Shown here in pieces: positions 1 through 8,174 of a stretch of DNA of 38,863 bases; position 1 is the stretch's first letter, and each line of letters opens with the position of its first letter. The position numbers and the translations under genes were made by a program. Source of the stretch: Azoarcus sp. (GTDB lineage: Bacteria > Pseudomonadota > Gammaproteobacteria > Burkholderiales > Rhodocyclaceae); assembly GCA_031265765.1 (NCBI GenBank), contig JAISCE010000037.1, positions 1 through 38,863 of the forward strand, written 5' to 3'. A model generated the notes under the pieces. The model was not told where the DNA came from and did not search any database. It saw only the letters and a list, made by a program, of their open reading frames with translations.

Positions 1-1
1 C

Positions 2-229
2 AGGGGCGACGCATGCGTTGGACTTGCTGCGCCCAAACGGACGCCAAAGAGAGAAACTTCGATTGATTGTTGGGACAACGCGGTCGCCGAGAGCTTTTTT
101 GCCACGCTCAAACGCGAGGTGAACCTGCTCCCCGAGACCGGACGCCAAGACGCATGTGGTCAAGGCGTAAAACGCTTTTCAGCCTTGTCTATACCTTGTC
201 CACAAGGTATTGTCATGACCTTGTGATGG
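2..229 (+). mobile_element. IS3-family transposase remnant (C-terminal piece)
   Basis: An open frame entering from the left edge encodes DCWDNAVAESFFATLKREV, the signature around the third acidic residue of the DDE domain of IS3-family (OrfB) transposases. After this motif the normal C-terminal part (the region rich in Tyr, Asn and Arg that ends near a YLSP motif) is missing; the frame continues with unrelated residues to a TGA at about 227-229. The part upstream of the motif also diverges from the usual family sequence. It is therefore a broken copy, not a working transposase. Family assignment is firm; exact boundaries are not visible. Confidence 0.75.
191..210. repeat. Perfect inverted repeat near IS remnant
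   Basis: ATACCTTGT and ACAAGGTAT (9-bp arms, 2-nt spacer) form a perfect dyad just inside the end of the IS3 remnant. Further CCTTGT copies lie on either side (about 183-188 and 219-224). There is no T-run after it, so it is not an obvious terminator. It may be a protein-binding dyad or part of an IS end; the function is unknown. Confidence 0.5.
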
Positions 230-355
230 TGAACGATTTTTCATGCTCCGGCCCCGGCTCATGCAATCGGGCAACCCGCATTCGCGGATGCTACAGCTAC
301 AATATGGCGCTTTTCCCGCCGATGAACCGCAGGCAACTATCGAACCCGCTTCACG

Positions 356-2008
356 ATGATCCGCGAGCCACAAGCCCAGCCTTCCCTCTTTCGCCGCCGC
401 CTGTACGGTACTGTCGGTCTTGCCTTGCTCGTCGGGTTCTATCTGCTCACCGGGTTGACCGGGCACGATCCCTGGCGTGGCGACGACATCCGTTATTTCG
501 GGCCGGTCTATTCGATGTTCCAGGGCGAGGGACTGCTTTTTCCGCAGATCGGCGGTCTGCCTTTTCCCGATTACCCGCCTCTTTATTATTGGTGCGCGGC
601 GCTGCTCGCGTTCGTGACGCATGGCCTGCTCGACATCCACGACGGCGCACGGCTGGCGAGCGCCGTTTTTACCGCACTGACCGTCTATTGGGTCGCCCGC
701 GCCGCTGAACGCCTGCATGGCCGCCCGACTCGCACCCGTGCGGCGCTGCTCGTCCTCGGCAGTCTCGGACTCGTCCTCCATGCCCATGAAACACAGCCGC
801 TCATCGCGCTGATGGCGATGATCGCCCTCGTTCTCGCGGGAATCGCGCGCATCCCCGAACGGCCCCTGCCGGGCAGCCTGCAAGCGGGCCTGGGGTGCGC
901 CCTGGCCATCCTCGCCGCCGGATTGCCCGGCCTGCTGTTTACCGTGCCGCTTTTCATGCTGGCCGTCATGCTCAGTCCCGAATGTCACAACCCCCGCGCC
1001 AGCGGCGGCTTGCTCGCCGGGTTGGCGCTGGCAGCCTGTCTGGGCGGACTGTGGCCGCTCATCCTGCATCTGGAATCGCCGGAGCTTTTCGCGCTCTGGC
1101 GGCGCGAGCAATGGCTGCACGTGACCGGACACGGCCTGGACGCGGGCGAATTCGCCCGTTTCGCCGAGCTTCTGGGCTGGTTCCTGTGGCCATTGTGGCC
1201 GCTCGCATCATGGGCGCTATGGCACGAACGCCGCCGCCTTTTTCAGTTGCGCTGGCTGCTGCCTTTGCTCTCCATGGCAATCACCTTGCTTTTGCTGGGT
1301 ATTTTCGCCGATTACTCCCCGCCTGCCATGTTGCCGCTCCTGCCTGCGCTGGCGCTGTTGGCAACGGGCGGCTTGGCAACCTTGCGGCGCGGCGCGGCCA
1401 ATGCTTTCTACTGGTTTTCGGCAATGACTTTTGGCGTGTTCGCCATCCTGGTGTGGATCGCCTGGACGGCCCAGGTCTTTGCCTGGCCTCCCGGCCTGGC
1501 CCGCCACATCGCCCGCATCGCGCCGGCGTTCATGCTGGACGGCGCGCTTTCCAAGACATTGGCGGGTATCGGTATCTGCCTGCTTTGGCTTGCCCTGGCC
1601 AGGGGTTTGCCGCGCACGCCGGGACGCGGCGCGGCAAGTTGGGCAATGGGAATGACAATGTTGCTGTGCCTGACCGTGACGCTGCTGATGCCATGGTTCG
1701 ATCATAGCCGCAGCTACCGGCCCATGGCGCAGGCGCTCAAGGAGGCGCTGCGTCCCTATCCCGACGAGTGCGCCGCCAGCGACAGGCTGCCGTTTTCAAT
1801 TCGGGGGATGCTCGATTATTATGCCGGTCTGCGCCCGGAACCCCTCATCGACGGCGATACGCGCTGCCGCCTGTTGCTGGTGTATGCTGATCGCAAAAGC
1901 GGGGAGCCAGGCGAGATCGACGGCTGGAAACCCTTGTGGAATTTCCGCCGAGGCGGCGGCAAACAATACGAAACCCTGCATCTTTATATTCGTCCGGACC
2001 GTGACTGA
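356..2008 (+). CDS. GT39/ArnT-like membrane glycosyltransferase
   Basis: A 550-residue polytopic membrane protein of the GT39/PMT/ArnT superfamily, which transfers sugars from polyprenyl-phosphate donors on the periplasmic side of the inner membrane. After a first membrane helix (about residues 18-35) comes the family's acidic loop, GHDPWRGDDIRYFGPVY, followed by GGLPFPDYPPLYYW, equivalent to the DE-x-RY and KPP-type loop of ArnT. Many hydrophobic helices follow and a soluble C-terminal tail ends it. The substrate (lipid A, glycan or protein) cannot be told from sequence. A TACAAT element at 298-303 could be its -10 box. There is no clear ribosome site before ATG 356. The stop overlaps the GTG start of pgi by 8 nt, so the two are probably translated together. 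Confidence 0.8.
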   Translation: MIREPQAQPSLFRRRLYGTVGLALLVGFYLLTGLTGHDPWRGDDIRYFGPVYSMFQGEGLLFPQIGGLPFPDYPPLYYWCAALLAFVTHGLLDIHDGARLASAVFTALTVYWVARAAERLHGRPTRTRAALLVLGSLGLVLHAHETQPLIALMAMIALVLAGIARIPERPLPGSLQAGLGCALAILAAGLPGLLFTVPLFMLAVMLSPECHNPRASGGLLAGLALAACLGGLWPLILHLESPELFALWRREQWLHVTGHGLDAGEFARFAELLGWFLWPLWPLASWALWHERRRLFQLRWLLPLLSMAITLLLLGIFADYSPPAMLPLLPALALLATGGLATLRRGAANAFYWFSAMTFGVFAILVWIAWTAQVFAWPPGLARHIARIAPAFMLDGALSKTLAGIGICLLWLALARGLPRTPGRGAASWAMGMTMLLCLTVTLLMPWFDHSRSYRPMAQALKEALRPYPDECAASDRLPFSIRGMLDYYAGLRPEPLIDGDTRCRLLLVYADRKSGEPGEIDGWKPLWNFRRGGGKQYETLHLYIRPDRD

Positions 2009-3644
2009 ACCTTTCACTGCACCGCAACGCTTGCCGGCATGGGCGGCGCTCTCCGCCCATGCGCGACGGCTCGATGGACGCCCTCTGCTTGGCTTTTTCG
2101 TCGACGATCCCGCTCGCGCCGAGCGCCTTTCCCTGAATTTCGCCAATCCCGTCGAATCCCGGCAAAGCGCGCTCGTCGCCGATTTTTCCAAGCAGCATTT
2201 CGACGATGCCGCGTTTGCCGATCTCATCCAGCTTGCGCGCGAGGCGCAGCTGGATGAAGGCATCCGCCGCTTGTTTGCCGGAGAAGCGGTCAATTTCACC
2301 GAAGGCCGCGCCGCCGCCCATATGGCCATGCGCGACGGCTGCCCGCTCCCGGACAAGCGCGAGGCAGGCGGCGCCGGGGCCATGCGCGCATTCGCTTTCG
2401 CCTTGCGGGAAGGCAAACTCGCCGGCAGCGGCGGCAAGCCCATCCGCCGCCTGGTCAACATCGGCATTGGCGGCTCCGACCTCGGTCCCCGCCTTGCGAC
2501 CGAGGCGCTGGCCGGCCTTCAGGCGGATGGCGGCAGTCCCGCGGTCGACTTCGTCGCCAACATCGACCCGCGCGATCTCGATACCGCGCTTGCTCGCGCG
2601 GAAGCCGCAAGCACGCTTTTCATCATTTCCTCTAAGAGCTTCGGCACGGCGGAAACTCTTGCCAATGCCGAAGCCGCTCGACAATGGCTGCGCGAGAAGC
2701 TCGGCGGCAATGCCGACATCGGCGCGCATTTCGCCGCGGTGAGCAACGCGGTCGAGGCCGCCGCGGCGTTCGGCATTCGTTCCGAACGGGTATTTCCGTT
2801 GCCCGAGTGGGTCGGCGGACGCTATTCGGTGTGGTCGGCCATCGGTTTGCCGGTGCTTGCCGCCATCGGCGGCGCTTTCGATGAATTCCTTGCGGGCGGA
2901 CAGGCGATGGATGAGCATTTCCGCTCCGCGCCCTTCGAGCGCAATCTGCCGGTCTGGATGGGGCTCGCCGGTTTGTGGAACACCGATTTCCTCGCCATCG
3001 AATCTCTTGCCGCGCTGCCTTACGCGCACGGATTGCGCAGCTTCCCGGCCTGGCTCCAGCAACTCGAAATGGAAAGCAACGGCAAGCGTACCTTGCGCGA
3101 CGGCAGCCGCAGCAAGGTTGCCACCGCCCCCGTCGTCTGGGGCGGCACGGGCACCGTCGGGCAACACGCCTTCCACCAGTTGCTCTACCAGGGCAGCCGC
3201 AGGGTGGCGCTCGATTTCATCGTGCCGGTTGGCGGAAACGATCCGCGCCAGCGCGCGCTCGTCGATAACGCTCTCGCCCAGGCCGCCGCGCTGATGACCG
3301 GGCGCGACCTCGCCGCCGCCCGCGCCGCCCTTGCCCGCCGCGAACTGCCGGCGTCCGAAATCGAACGCCTCGCGCCCCACCTCGTTTGTACCGGCAACCA
3401 GCCCAGCACGACCTTGCTGCTGCCCCGGCTCGATGCTTTCTACCTCGGCGCGCTGCTTGCGCTTTACGAGCACAAGGTCTTCGTACAGGGATGGATTTGG
3501 GGCATCAACCCATTCGACCAATACGGTGTGGAACTCGGCAAGGAAATGGCGCGCGCGCTGGCGGCAGGCCAGACGGGCGGACAAGATGCCTCGACGGCGC
3601 GGCTCGCTGCGCTGGCGGAAAGGTTCCGGCAACAAACGTCCTGA
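2001..3644 (+). CDS. pgi: Glucose-6-phosphate isomerase
   Basis: Interconverts glucose 6-phosphate and fructose 6-phosphate in the cytoplasm. The product is 547 residues, matching the usual bacterial length. Both family signatures are visible: EWVGGRYSVWSAIGL and GINPFDQYGVELGK near the C terminus; NIGIGGSDLGPRLATEAL forms part of the sugar-phosphate site. The GTG at 2001 was chosen because it gives the family N terminus (VTEPFTAPQRLPAW) and no ATG lies in frame nearby; the open frame further upstream is antisense-like noise over the preceding gene. The GTG lies in GTGACTGA, overlapping the upstream stop, which indicates translational coupling to the glycosyltransferase. A GC hairpin follows the stop. 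Confidence 0.95.
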   Translation: MTEPFTAPQRLPAWAALSAHARRLDGRPLLGFFVDDPARAERLSLNFANPVESRQSALVADFSKQHFDDAAFADLIQLAREAQLDEGIRRLFAGEAVNFTEGRAAAHMAMRDGCPLPDKREAGGAGAMRAFAFALREGKLAGSGGKPIRRLVNIGIGGSDLGPRLATEALAGLQADGGSPAVDFVANIDPRDLDTALARAEAASTLFIISSKSFGTAETLANAEAARQWLREKLGGNADIGAHFAAVSNAVEAAAAFGIRSERVFPLPEWVGGRYSVWSAIGLPVLAAIGGAFDEFLAGGQAMDEHFRSAPFERNLPVWMGLAGLWNTDFLAIESLAALPYAHGLRSFPAWLQQLEMESNGKRTLRDGSRSKVATAPVVWGGTGTVGQHAFHQLLYQGSRRVALDFIVPVGGNDPRQRALVDNALAQAAALMTGRDLAAARAALARRELPASEIERLAPHLVCTGNQPSTTLLLPRLDAFYLGALLALYEHKVFVQGWIWGINPFDQYGVELGKEMARALAAGQTGGQDASTARLAALAERFRQQTS

Positions 3645-3669
3645 CTTCATCGTAAACTGACGATGGCCC

Positions 3670-3689
3670 GGAGGGGTTGCGACCCCTCC
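3670..3689. terminator. GC-rich hairpin after pgi
   Basis: GGAGGGGT and ACCCCTCC form an 8-bp perfect stem with a TGCG loop 25 nt after the pgi stop. There is no U-tract, so it may be a weak or Rho-assisted terminator, or an mRNA 3' stabilising hairpin. Confidence 0.4.
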
Positions 3690-3744
3690 CATGAGTGTTG
3701 GCCCGGCATCCCGCCGGTCTTGTCCGAAACAATGAGTGTCCCCG

Positions 3745-5166
3745 ATGCCCACGACCAGCAAACCCGAAAGATCCGCCGCCAGGCAGGCAGTCAAACTTTT
3801 CGTGCTCGACACCAACGTACTCATGCACGACCCCACGAGCCTGTTCCGCTTCGAGGAACATGATGTCTATATCCCCATCATGACGCTGGAGGAACTCGAC
3901 AACAGCAAGAAAGGCTTGTCGGAAGTCGCGCGCAATGCCCGGCAAGCCAGCCGCAGCCTGGATGAAATCGTATCCGCCATCCCGGACGGCATCGGCGGCG
4001 GCATCGCGCTCGATGCGCCTTCGCACGGGCTGGCGACGGGGCGGCTGTTCCTGCAAACCGAGGCAATCGGCGCCGAACTGCCGCCGGGGCTGCCCACGGG
4101 CAAGGGCGACAACCAGATTCTTTCGGTATTGATGTTCCTCGCCCGGCGCGATCCGGGGCGCACGGTCATCCTGGTGTCCAAGGACATCAACATGCGGATC
4201 AAGGCCCGCGCCCTGGGATTGGCGGCGCAGGACTACTTCAACGACAAGGTACTGGAAGACAGCGATCTGCTCTACAACGGCGCATGCGAATTACCCGGCG
4301 ATTTCTGGGAAACGCACGCAGCCGGAATGGAATCCTGGAAAACCGAGGGACACACGGCTTACCGCGTCACCGGGCCGCTGGCGAGCCGCTTGCTGCTCAA
4401 CGAGTTCGTTTACCAGGAAGGCGATCCGCCCTTCGAGGCCTGGGTGTGCGAGCAAGCCGGGCGCACCGCCGTTCTCGAAACCCTGATCGATTATCGCCAC
4501 GGCAGGAACAATATCTGGGGAATCACGGCGCGAAACCGCGAACAGAATTTCGCCCTCAACCTGCTGATGAACCCGAAAATCGACTTCGTGACCCTGCTCG
4601 GGCAGGCGGGCAGCGGCAAGACCTTGCTCACGCTTGCAGCCGGACTCACGCAAGTCCTGGAAATGCGGCGCTATTCCGAAATCATCATGACCCGCGTCAC
4701 CGTGCCGGTGGGGGAAGATATCGGTTTCCTGCCCGGCTCCGAGGAAGAAAAAATGGCGCCCTGGATGGGCGCGCTCGAAGACAATCTCGACGTGCTCAAC
4801 GGCAGTACCGGCGAAGACGGGCAATGGGGGCGGGCGGCGGCGGCCGACCTCGTGCGCAGCCGCATCAAGATCAAGAGCCTGAACTTCATGCGCGGACGCA
4901 CCTTCATCCAGAAATTCCTTATCATCGACGAAGCGCAGAACCTCACGCCGAAACAGATGAAAACCCTCATCACCCGCGCGGGGCCCGGCGCCAAGGTCGT
5001 CTGTCTCGGCAACATCGCCCAGATCGACACGCCCTACCTCACCGAAGGCTCGTCGGGGCTTTCCTTCGTCGTCGACCGCTTCAAGGGATGGGCGCATTCC
5101 GGACACATCACCCTGCAACGCGGCGAACGGTCGCGCCTGGCCGACTACGCTTCGGAGATACTGTGA
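3745..5166 (+). CDS. phoH2: PIN-PhoH fusion ATPase (PhoH2 type)
   Basis: A two-domain protein of about 473 residues. The N-terminal PIN ribonuclease domain shows its acidic residues in FVLDTNVLMHDP, TLEELD and SKDINMRIKARALG. The C-terminal PhoH domain has a Walker A motif (LGQAGSGKTLLTLAAGL), a Walker B motif (KFLIIDEAQNLTPKQMK) and the downstream LGNIAQIDTPYL segment. PhoH2 proteins are described as RNA helicase/ribonucleases; the role in this organism is inferred. The start could be ATG 3745 or GTG 3736, three codons earlier; neither has a strong Shine-Dalgarno. mutL follows after 13 nt, so the two probably share a transcript. Confidence 0.9.
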   Translation: MPTTSKPERSAARQAVKLFVLDTNVLMHDPTSLFRFEEHDVYIPIMTLEELDNSKKGLSEVARNARQASRSLDEIVSAIPDGIGGGIALDAPSHGLATGRLFLQTEAIGAELPPGLPTGKGDNQILSVLMFLARRDPGRTVILVSKDINMRIKARALGLAAQDYFNDKVLEDSDLLYNGACELPGDFWETHAAGMESWKTEGHTAYRVTGPLASRLLLNEFVYQEGDPPFEAWVCEQAGRTAVLETLIDYRHGRNNIWGITARNREQNFALNLLMNPKIDFVTLLGQAGSGKTLLTLAAGLTQVLEMRRYSEIIMTRVTVPVGEDIGFLPGSEEEKMAPWMGALEDNLDVLNGSTGEDGQWGRAAAADLVRSRIKIKSLNFMRGRTFIQKFLIIDEAQNLTPKQMKTLITRAGPGAKVVCLGNIAQIDTPYLTEGSSGLSFVVDRFKGWAHSGHITLQRGERSRLADYASEIL

Positions 5167-5179
5167 AGACCCCCCCGCG

Positions 5180-6985
5180 ATGAGCGCCATCCACCGCCTG
5201 CCCGAATTGCTCATCAACCAGATCGCCGCGGGCGAAGTGGTCGAGCGCCCGGCTTCCGTGCTCAAGGAAGTGCTGGAAAACGCGCTCGATGCCGGCGCGC
5301 GCGCCATCGACGTACAACTGGAAGAAGGCGGCGTGCGCCGCATCCGCATCACCGACGATGGCTGCGGCATTGCGCGCGACGAACTCGCGCTCGCACTGGA
5401 GCGCCATGCCACCAGCAAAATCGCCAGCCTCGGCGACCTCGAATGTGTGGGCACCATGGGGTTTCGCGGCGAGGCGCTGGCGGCCATCGCCGCCGTGGCG
5501 CGTACCGTGCTCGTCAGCCGCGCCGAAGGCGCCGCGCATGCCTGGCGGATCGACAGCGAAGACCGCGAACCGGCCCCGGCGGCCCTCAATTGCGGCACGA
5601 TGATCGACGTTGCCGACCTCTATTACAATACCCCGGCGCGCCGCAAGTTTCTCAAGACCGAAGCGACCGAATTCGCCCATTGCGACGAGACGTTCTATCG
5701 CATCGCGCTCGCCCGGCCCGATGTCGACATGCAGCTCGCCCACAACGGGCGCGTCCTCCATCGGCTTCCCCCCGGCGACGCGCGAACGCGCATCGCCGCC
5801 CTGATGGGCGACGATTTTCTTGCCAATGCACGGGAGATCCGCGCCGACGGCGCGCTGCGGCTCACCGGATTCGTCAGCCTGCCCGCCTACACCCGCAATC
5901 GGCGCGATGCACAATACTTTTTCGTCAATGGCCGCCATGTGCGCGACAGACTGCTCGCCCACGCCGTTTTGCAGGCTTATGCCGACATCCTGCACAGTAG
6001 CCGGTTTCCGGCTTATGTACTGTTCCTCGAACTCGATCCGGCGAACGTCGATGTCAACGTACACCCGGCCAAGACCGAAGTCCGCTTCCGCGACTCGCGC
6101 GGCGTGCATCAGTTCGTCTTCCATGCACTGAACCGCGCATTGAGCGAATCGGACGCGGGGCGGGCGGAGCCGCAGATGGCAGTATCTTCCCCCGGCACGT
6201 CATTGCCGCCGGTGGCCGCCGCGCCTGGCGATGCCGCCCGCTATCCTCTGCCCGTCCGCCCGCCGCCCGCCGCGCCGGGCCGGACGGTCATGGACGCCGC
6301 CAGCCAAGCCTATTTCGATTTCACCGCCCGCGCCCGGCCCGCCGCCACCGCGCAAAGCGCCGCGCCCGCGCTGGAGCCGCACATCCCTCCCGCCGGAAGC
6401 GGCGACGCGCCGCTCGGCTATGCGCTCGCCCAGTTGCACGGCATCTATATCCTGGCGCAGAACGCGCAGGGTCTCGTGCTGGTGGACATGCACGCCGCCC
6501 ATGAGCGCATTCTCTACGAAAAGCTCAAGGCCGTGCTCGACGGCACGCCTGCGGTGCAACGCCTGCTGATTCCAGCGGTGTTCGCGGCAAGCCCCACGGA
6601 GATGGCAACTGCCGAATCCCGCGCCGAAGTCCTGCTGCGCATGGGTTTCGAGATTTCCGCCGCCGGGCCGCGCGAACTCGCCGCGAGAAGCGTCCCCGCG
6701 CTTCTCGCCAACGCGGCGGTTGCGGATTTACTGCACCAATTACTGGGAGAACTGGGTGAGTACCCGGCATCGGACGTTGTAACGCTACGCCGCAATGAAC
6801 TGCTCGCCACCATGGCCTGCCACGGCGCGGTACGCGCGCATCGTCAACTCACCGTGCCGGAAATGAATGCCCTTTTGCGCGACATGGAAGCAACCGAACG
6901 CGCGGATCAGTGCAACCATGGGCGTCCGACCTGGACACAACTCACTCTGGAAGAACTCGACCGCTTCTTTTTGCGCGGACGGTGA
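5180..6985 (+). CDS. mutL: DNA mismatch repair protein MutL (endonuclease type)
   Basis: A 601-residue MutL that links mismatch recognition by MutS to strand incision and excision. The N-terminal GHKL ATPase shows LINQIAAGEVVERPASV, the ENALDAGA helix, TDDGCGI and TMGFRGEALAAI. The C-terminal dimerisation domain carries DMHAAHERILYE at about residues 436-447, fitting the D-x-H-A-x2-E-x4-E nuclease motif, plus ACHGAVRAH (about 546) and CNHGRPT (about 578), which form the metal site. This predicts nicking activity and a MutH-independent pathway, as is usual outside the enteric bacteria. A proline/alanine-rich linker (about residues 330-405) separates the halves. ATG 5180 gives the family N terminus. 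Confidence 0.96.
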   Translation: MSAIHRLPELLINQIAAGEVVERPASVLKEVLENALDAGARAIDVQLEEGGVRRIRITDDGCGIARDELALALERHATSKIASLGDLECVGTMGFRGEALAAIAAVARTVLVSRAEGAAHAWRIDSEDREPAPAALNCGTMIDVADLYYNTPARRKFLKTEATEFAHCDETFYRIALARPDVDMQLAHNGRVLHRLPPGDARTRIAALMGDDFLANAREIRADGALRLTGFVSLPAYTRNRRDAQYFFVNGRHVRDRLLAHAVLQAYADILHSSRFPAYVLFLELDPANVDVNVHPAKTEVRFRDSRGVHQFVFHALNRALSESDAGRAEPQMAVSSPGTSLPPVAAAPGDAARYPLPVRPPPAAPGRTVMDAASQAYFDFTARARPAATAQSAAPALEPHIPPAGSGDAPLGYALAQLHGIYILAQNAQGLVLVDMHAAHERILYEKLKAVLDGTPAVQRLLIPAVFAASPTEMATAESRAEVLLRMGFEISAAGPRELAARSVPALLANAAVADLLHQLLGELGEYPASDVVTLRRNELLATMACHGAVRAHRQLTVPEMNALLRDMEATERADQCNHGRPTWTQLTLEELDRFFLRGR

Positions 6986-7035
6986 AAAACCCGGTCGCTT
7001 CAAGCATCCGCCCGAGTGGGCCGCGCGTCCACGAC

Positions 7036-7188
7036 TCACACGCGAAACTTGCGCGCCCTGCTGCGCATCCGCTGGTGCGACAAGCGCACGTTTTCCCGCG
7101 CCTTCTTGATAATCAATGCCCTGCGATGCGCAAGCACATCCAGGCTGGTGTGCTTGCCTTGTAACGTCCCAAAGGTTTCCGTATTCAT
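7036..7188 (-). CDS. Small hypothetical basic protein (50 aa)
   Basis: A 50-codon frame starting MNTETFGTLQGKH and ending RMRSRARKFRV, strongly basic in its second half. Its ATG (complement of 7186-7188) is preceded on the minus strand by CAGGAGTACGAAGCC, a good Shine-Dalgarno at suitable spacing, which is the main reason to accept it. It lies between mutL (convergent) and an AT-rich scar. No family is recognised. It could be a nucleic-acid-binding peptide or a leftover of a mobile element; both are inference. Confidence 0.45.
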   Translation of the reverse strand: MNTETFGTLQGKHTSLDVLAHRRALIIKKARENVRLSHQRMRSRARKFRV

Positions 7189-7321
7189 GGCTTCGTACTC
7201 CTGTAGAGAGATGGCCCCGCTTTTGCTGCGACGCACAAGCGGGATTCTCCACAGGCGCAACGGCAAGTCAATACTTTGATGCTATACACTCGAAATTTGT
7301 TGCTTTATTGCAACATAACAA

Positions 7322-7350
7322 ATGCATCTTTGTTTATAGATGTATTTTTT
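7322..7350 (+). terminator. AT-rich terminator-like hairpin
   Basis: ATGCATCT pairs with AGATGTAT (8 bp with one G-U pair, 8-nt loop) and runs straight into TTTTTT. This has the form of an intrinsic terminator for forward transcription. No clear forward gene precedes it after mutL, so it may be a leftover of transferred DNA. Confidence 0.4.
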
Positions 7351-7352
7351 CA

Positions 7353-7607
7353 ATGACTTGTAAAAGTCAATTATCGAAAATCACAATATCCGCTCAAATC
7401 GAAGTGGTGCTCAAACGAGCGTCATTATCTTTGCTGCACAGCAACAAAACCGGCATGGAAATGGGGGCGGCGCGCATTCTTGCCGATCTCCAGGACCGGT
7501 GTCATCGCATATGGGGTGAGCTTGCGATGACCTGCCCCCATCTGACTGACCTCGGCGTTGACGAACTGGGGCAAGGGTTGAGTCCAGATCAGCGAGGCGC
7601 CGCATAA
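7353..7607 (+). CDS. Small cassette-like hypothetical ORF (84 aa)
   Basis: The frame begins MTCKSQLSKITISAQ and ends LGQGLSPDQRGAA. No family is recognised. Its TAA stop falls in the first bases of an attC-like sequence (7602-7625), which is where integron gene-cassette ORFs normally stop. The start ATG overlaps a 16-bp dyad (7354-7369), and no clear ribosome site is seen. The base composition of the first half is clearly AT-richer than the flanking core genes. Expression is uncertain; the overlapping minus-strand frame is an alternative but has less support. Confidence 0.35.
   Translation: MTCKSQLSKITISAQIEVVLKRASLSLLHSNKTGMEMGAARILADLQDRCHRIWGELAMTCPHLTDLGVDELGQGLSPDQRGAA
7354..7369. promoter_or_regulatory. 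Perfect dyad TGACTT-N4-AAGTCA
   Basis: A perfect 6-bp inverted repeat with a GTAA centre in the AT-rich intergenic segment. It has the form of an operator half-site pair. No cognate regulator can be named. Confidence 0.3.
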
Positions 7608-7625
7608 CCATTCGTTCAAGCGGAC
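7602..7625 (+). repeat. attC-like half site (integron cassette end)
   Basis: The stretch contains TAAC, CATTCGTTCAAGC and GGAC in the order found in the left half of the attC (59-base element) of aadA-type cassettes; from memory of that element about 20 of 24 positions agree. The TAA is also the stop of the preceding small ORF, as in real cassettes. The complementary right half is not visible downstream, so this is at best a truncated site. Confidence 0.4.
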
Positions 7626-7709
7626 GGCTGCGGGCAGGTTGTGCTAGACTGCAACGGTCAGAGCCTCCCAGCGCGTATCGCAATTACGAATGAACTTTCT
7701 GGAGAAGAA

Positions 7710-8138
7710 ATGAAAAATTTGCTTGCCGCAATCACGCTATTTGCTGTTTCCGTCCCATGCTTTTCAGAAGGCTGCTTCGATTCTCCCGAGTACAAAAGTA
7801 GTGTTGCAATTGCTAAAGCCGCGAATTCCGAGAGGGCTGCGCAACTTGGGAAAGCAGTGAACTTCTTGGCAATGAATAAAAGCTTGACCTTTAACCAAGC
7901 CCTTGGAGAGGTCATGCGCTTTTCCACGCCGGAAACGGTAGCGTATGACAAGGCGCTTAGTGAAGTTGGCGAAAGAATTGGACCCATGAAGCCGCAATCG
8001 CCCGAAGAATGTTCTGAACTCATCAAGCTGCAAAGGCAGTACGAGGCTATCAGCAGAGACCAAATTCAATTCATTGTCAACAGGATCATGGAGCAAGAGG
8101 GCTTTAGTTCCGCGGTCAACACGGACGCTGCGCGATAA
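7710..8138 (+). CDS. Secreted hypothetical protein (142 aa)
   Basis: A Shine-Dalgarno GGAGAAGAA lies just before ATG 7710. The protein starts with a clear signal peptide (MKNLLAAITLFAVSVPCFSEG) and continues as a soluble, helix-rich domain of about 120 residues with two cysteines (CFDSPEY near the new N terminus and PEECSEL) that could form a disulfide. Codon and base use is visibly less GC-rich than in the flanking core genes, which suggests transfer. No family is recognised. It sits between an attC-like half site and a stem-loop that spans its own stop, so it may be a gene cassette; a periplasmic role is inferred from the signal peptide only. Confidence 0.6.
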   Translation: MKNLLAAITLFAVSVPCFSEGCFDSPEYKSSVAIAKAANSERAAQLGKAVNFLAMNKSLTFNQALGEVMRFSTPETVAYDKALSEVGERIGPMKPQSPEECSELIKLQRQYEAISRDQIQFIVNRIMEQEGFSSAVNTDAAR

Positions 8139-8159
8139 ATCCGCGCAGCGCCGGTTACC
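8114..8159. repeat. Imperfect palindrome spanning the stop (attC-like or terminator)
   Basis: The arm at 8114-8134 pairs with 8142-8159 over 18 bp, leaving three unpaired bases all on the upstream arm (C8117, A8121, A8125), around a 7-nt loop. The nearest 9 bp (CGCTGCGCG/CGCGCAGCG) are perfect. The TAA of the preceding gene lies in the loop. It is followed by ATTAGGC, close to the GTTRRRY core of attC. One-sided extrahelical bases are typical of attC sites; the absence of a T-run argues against a plain terminator. Confidence 0.4.
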
Positions 8160-8174
8160 TCCACATTAGGCTCT

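Noticed and set aside
1845-3836. Long minus-strand open frame (663 codons) opposite pgi
   Set aside because: It mirrors pgi codon bias in GC-rich DNA; the peptide is Arg/Gly/Ala-rich and shows no domain, while Pgi signatures on the plus strand are complete.
7425-7619. Minus-strand frame overlapping the cassette-like ORF
   Set aside because: No ribosome site or family; the plus-strand frame stops at an attC-like site, which is better support, though both remain weak.
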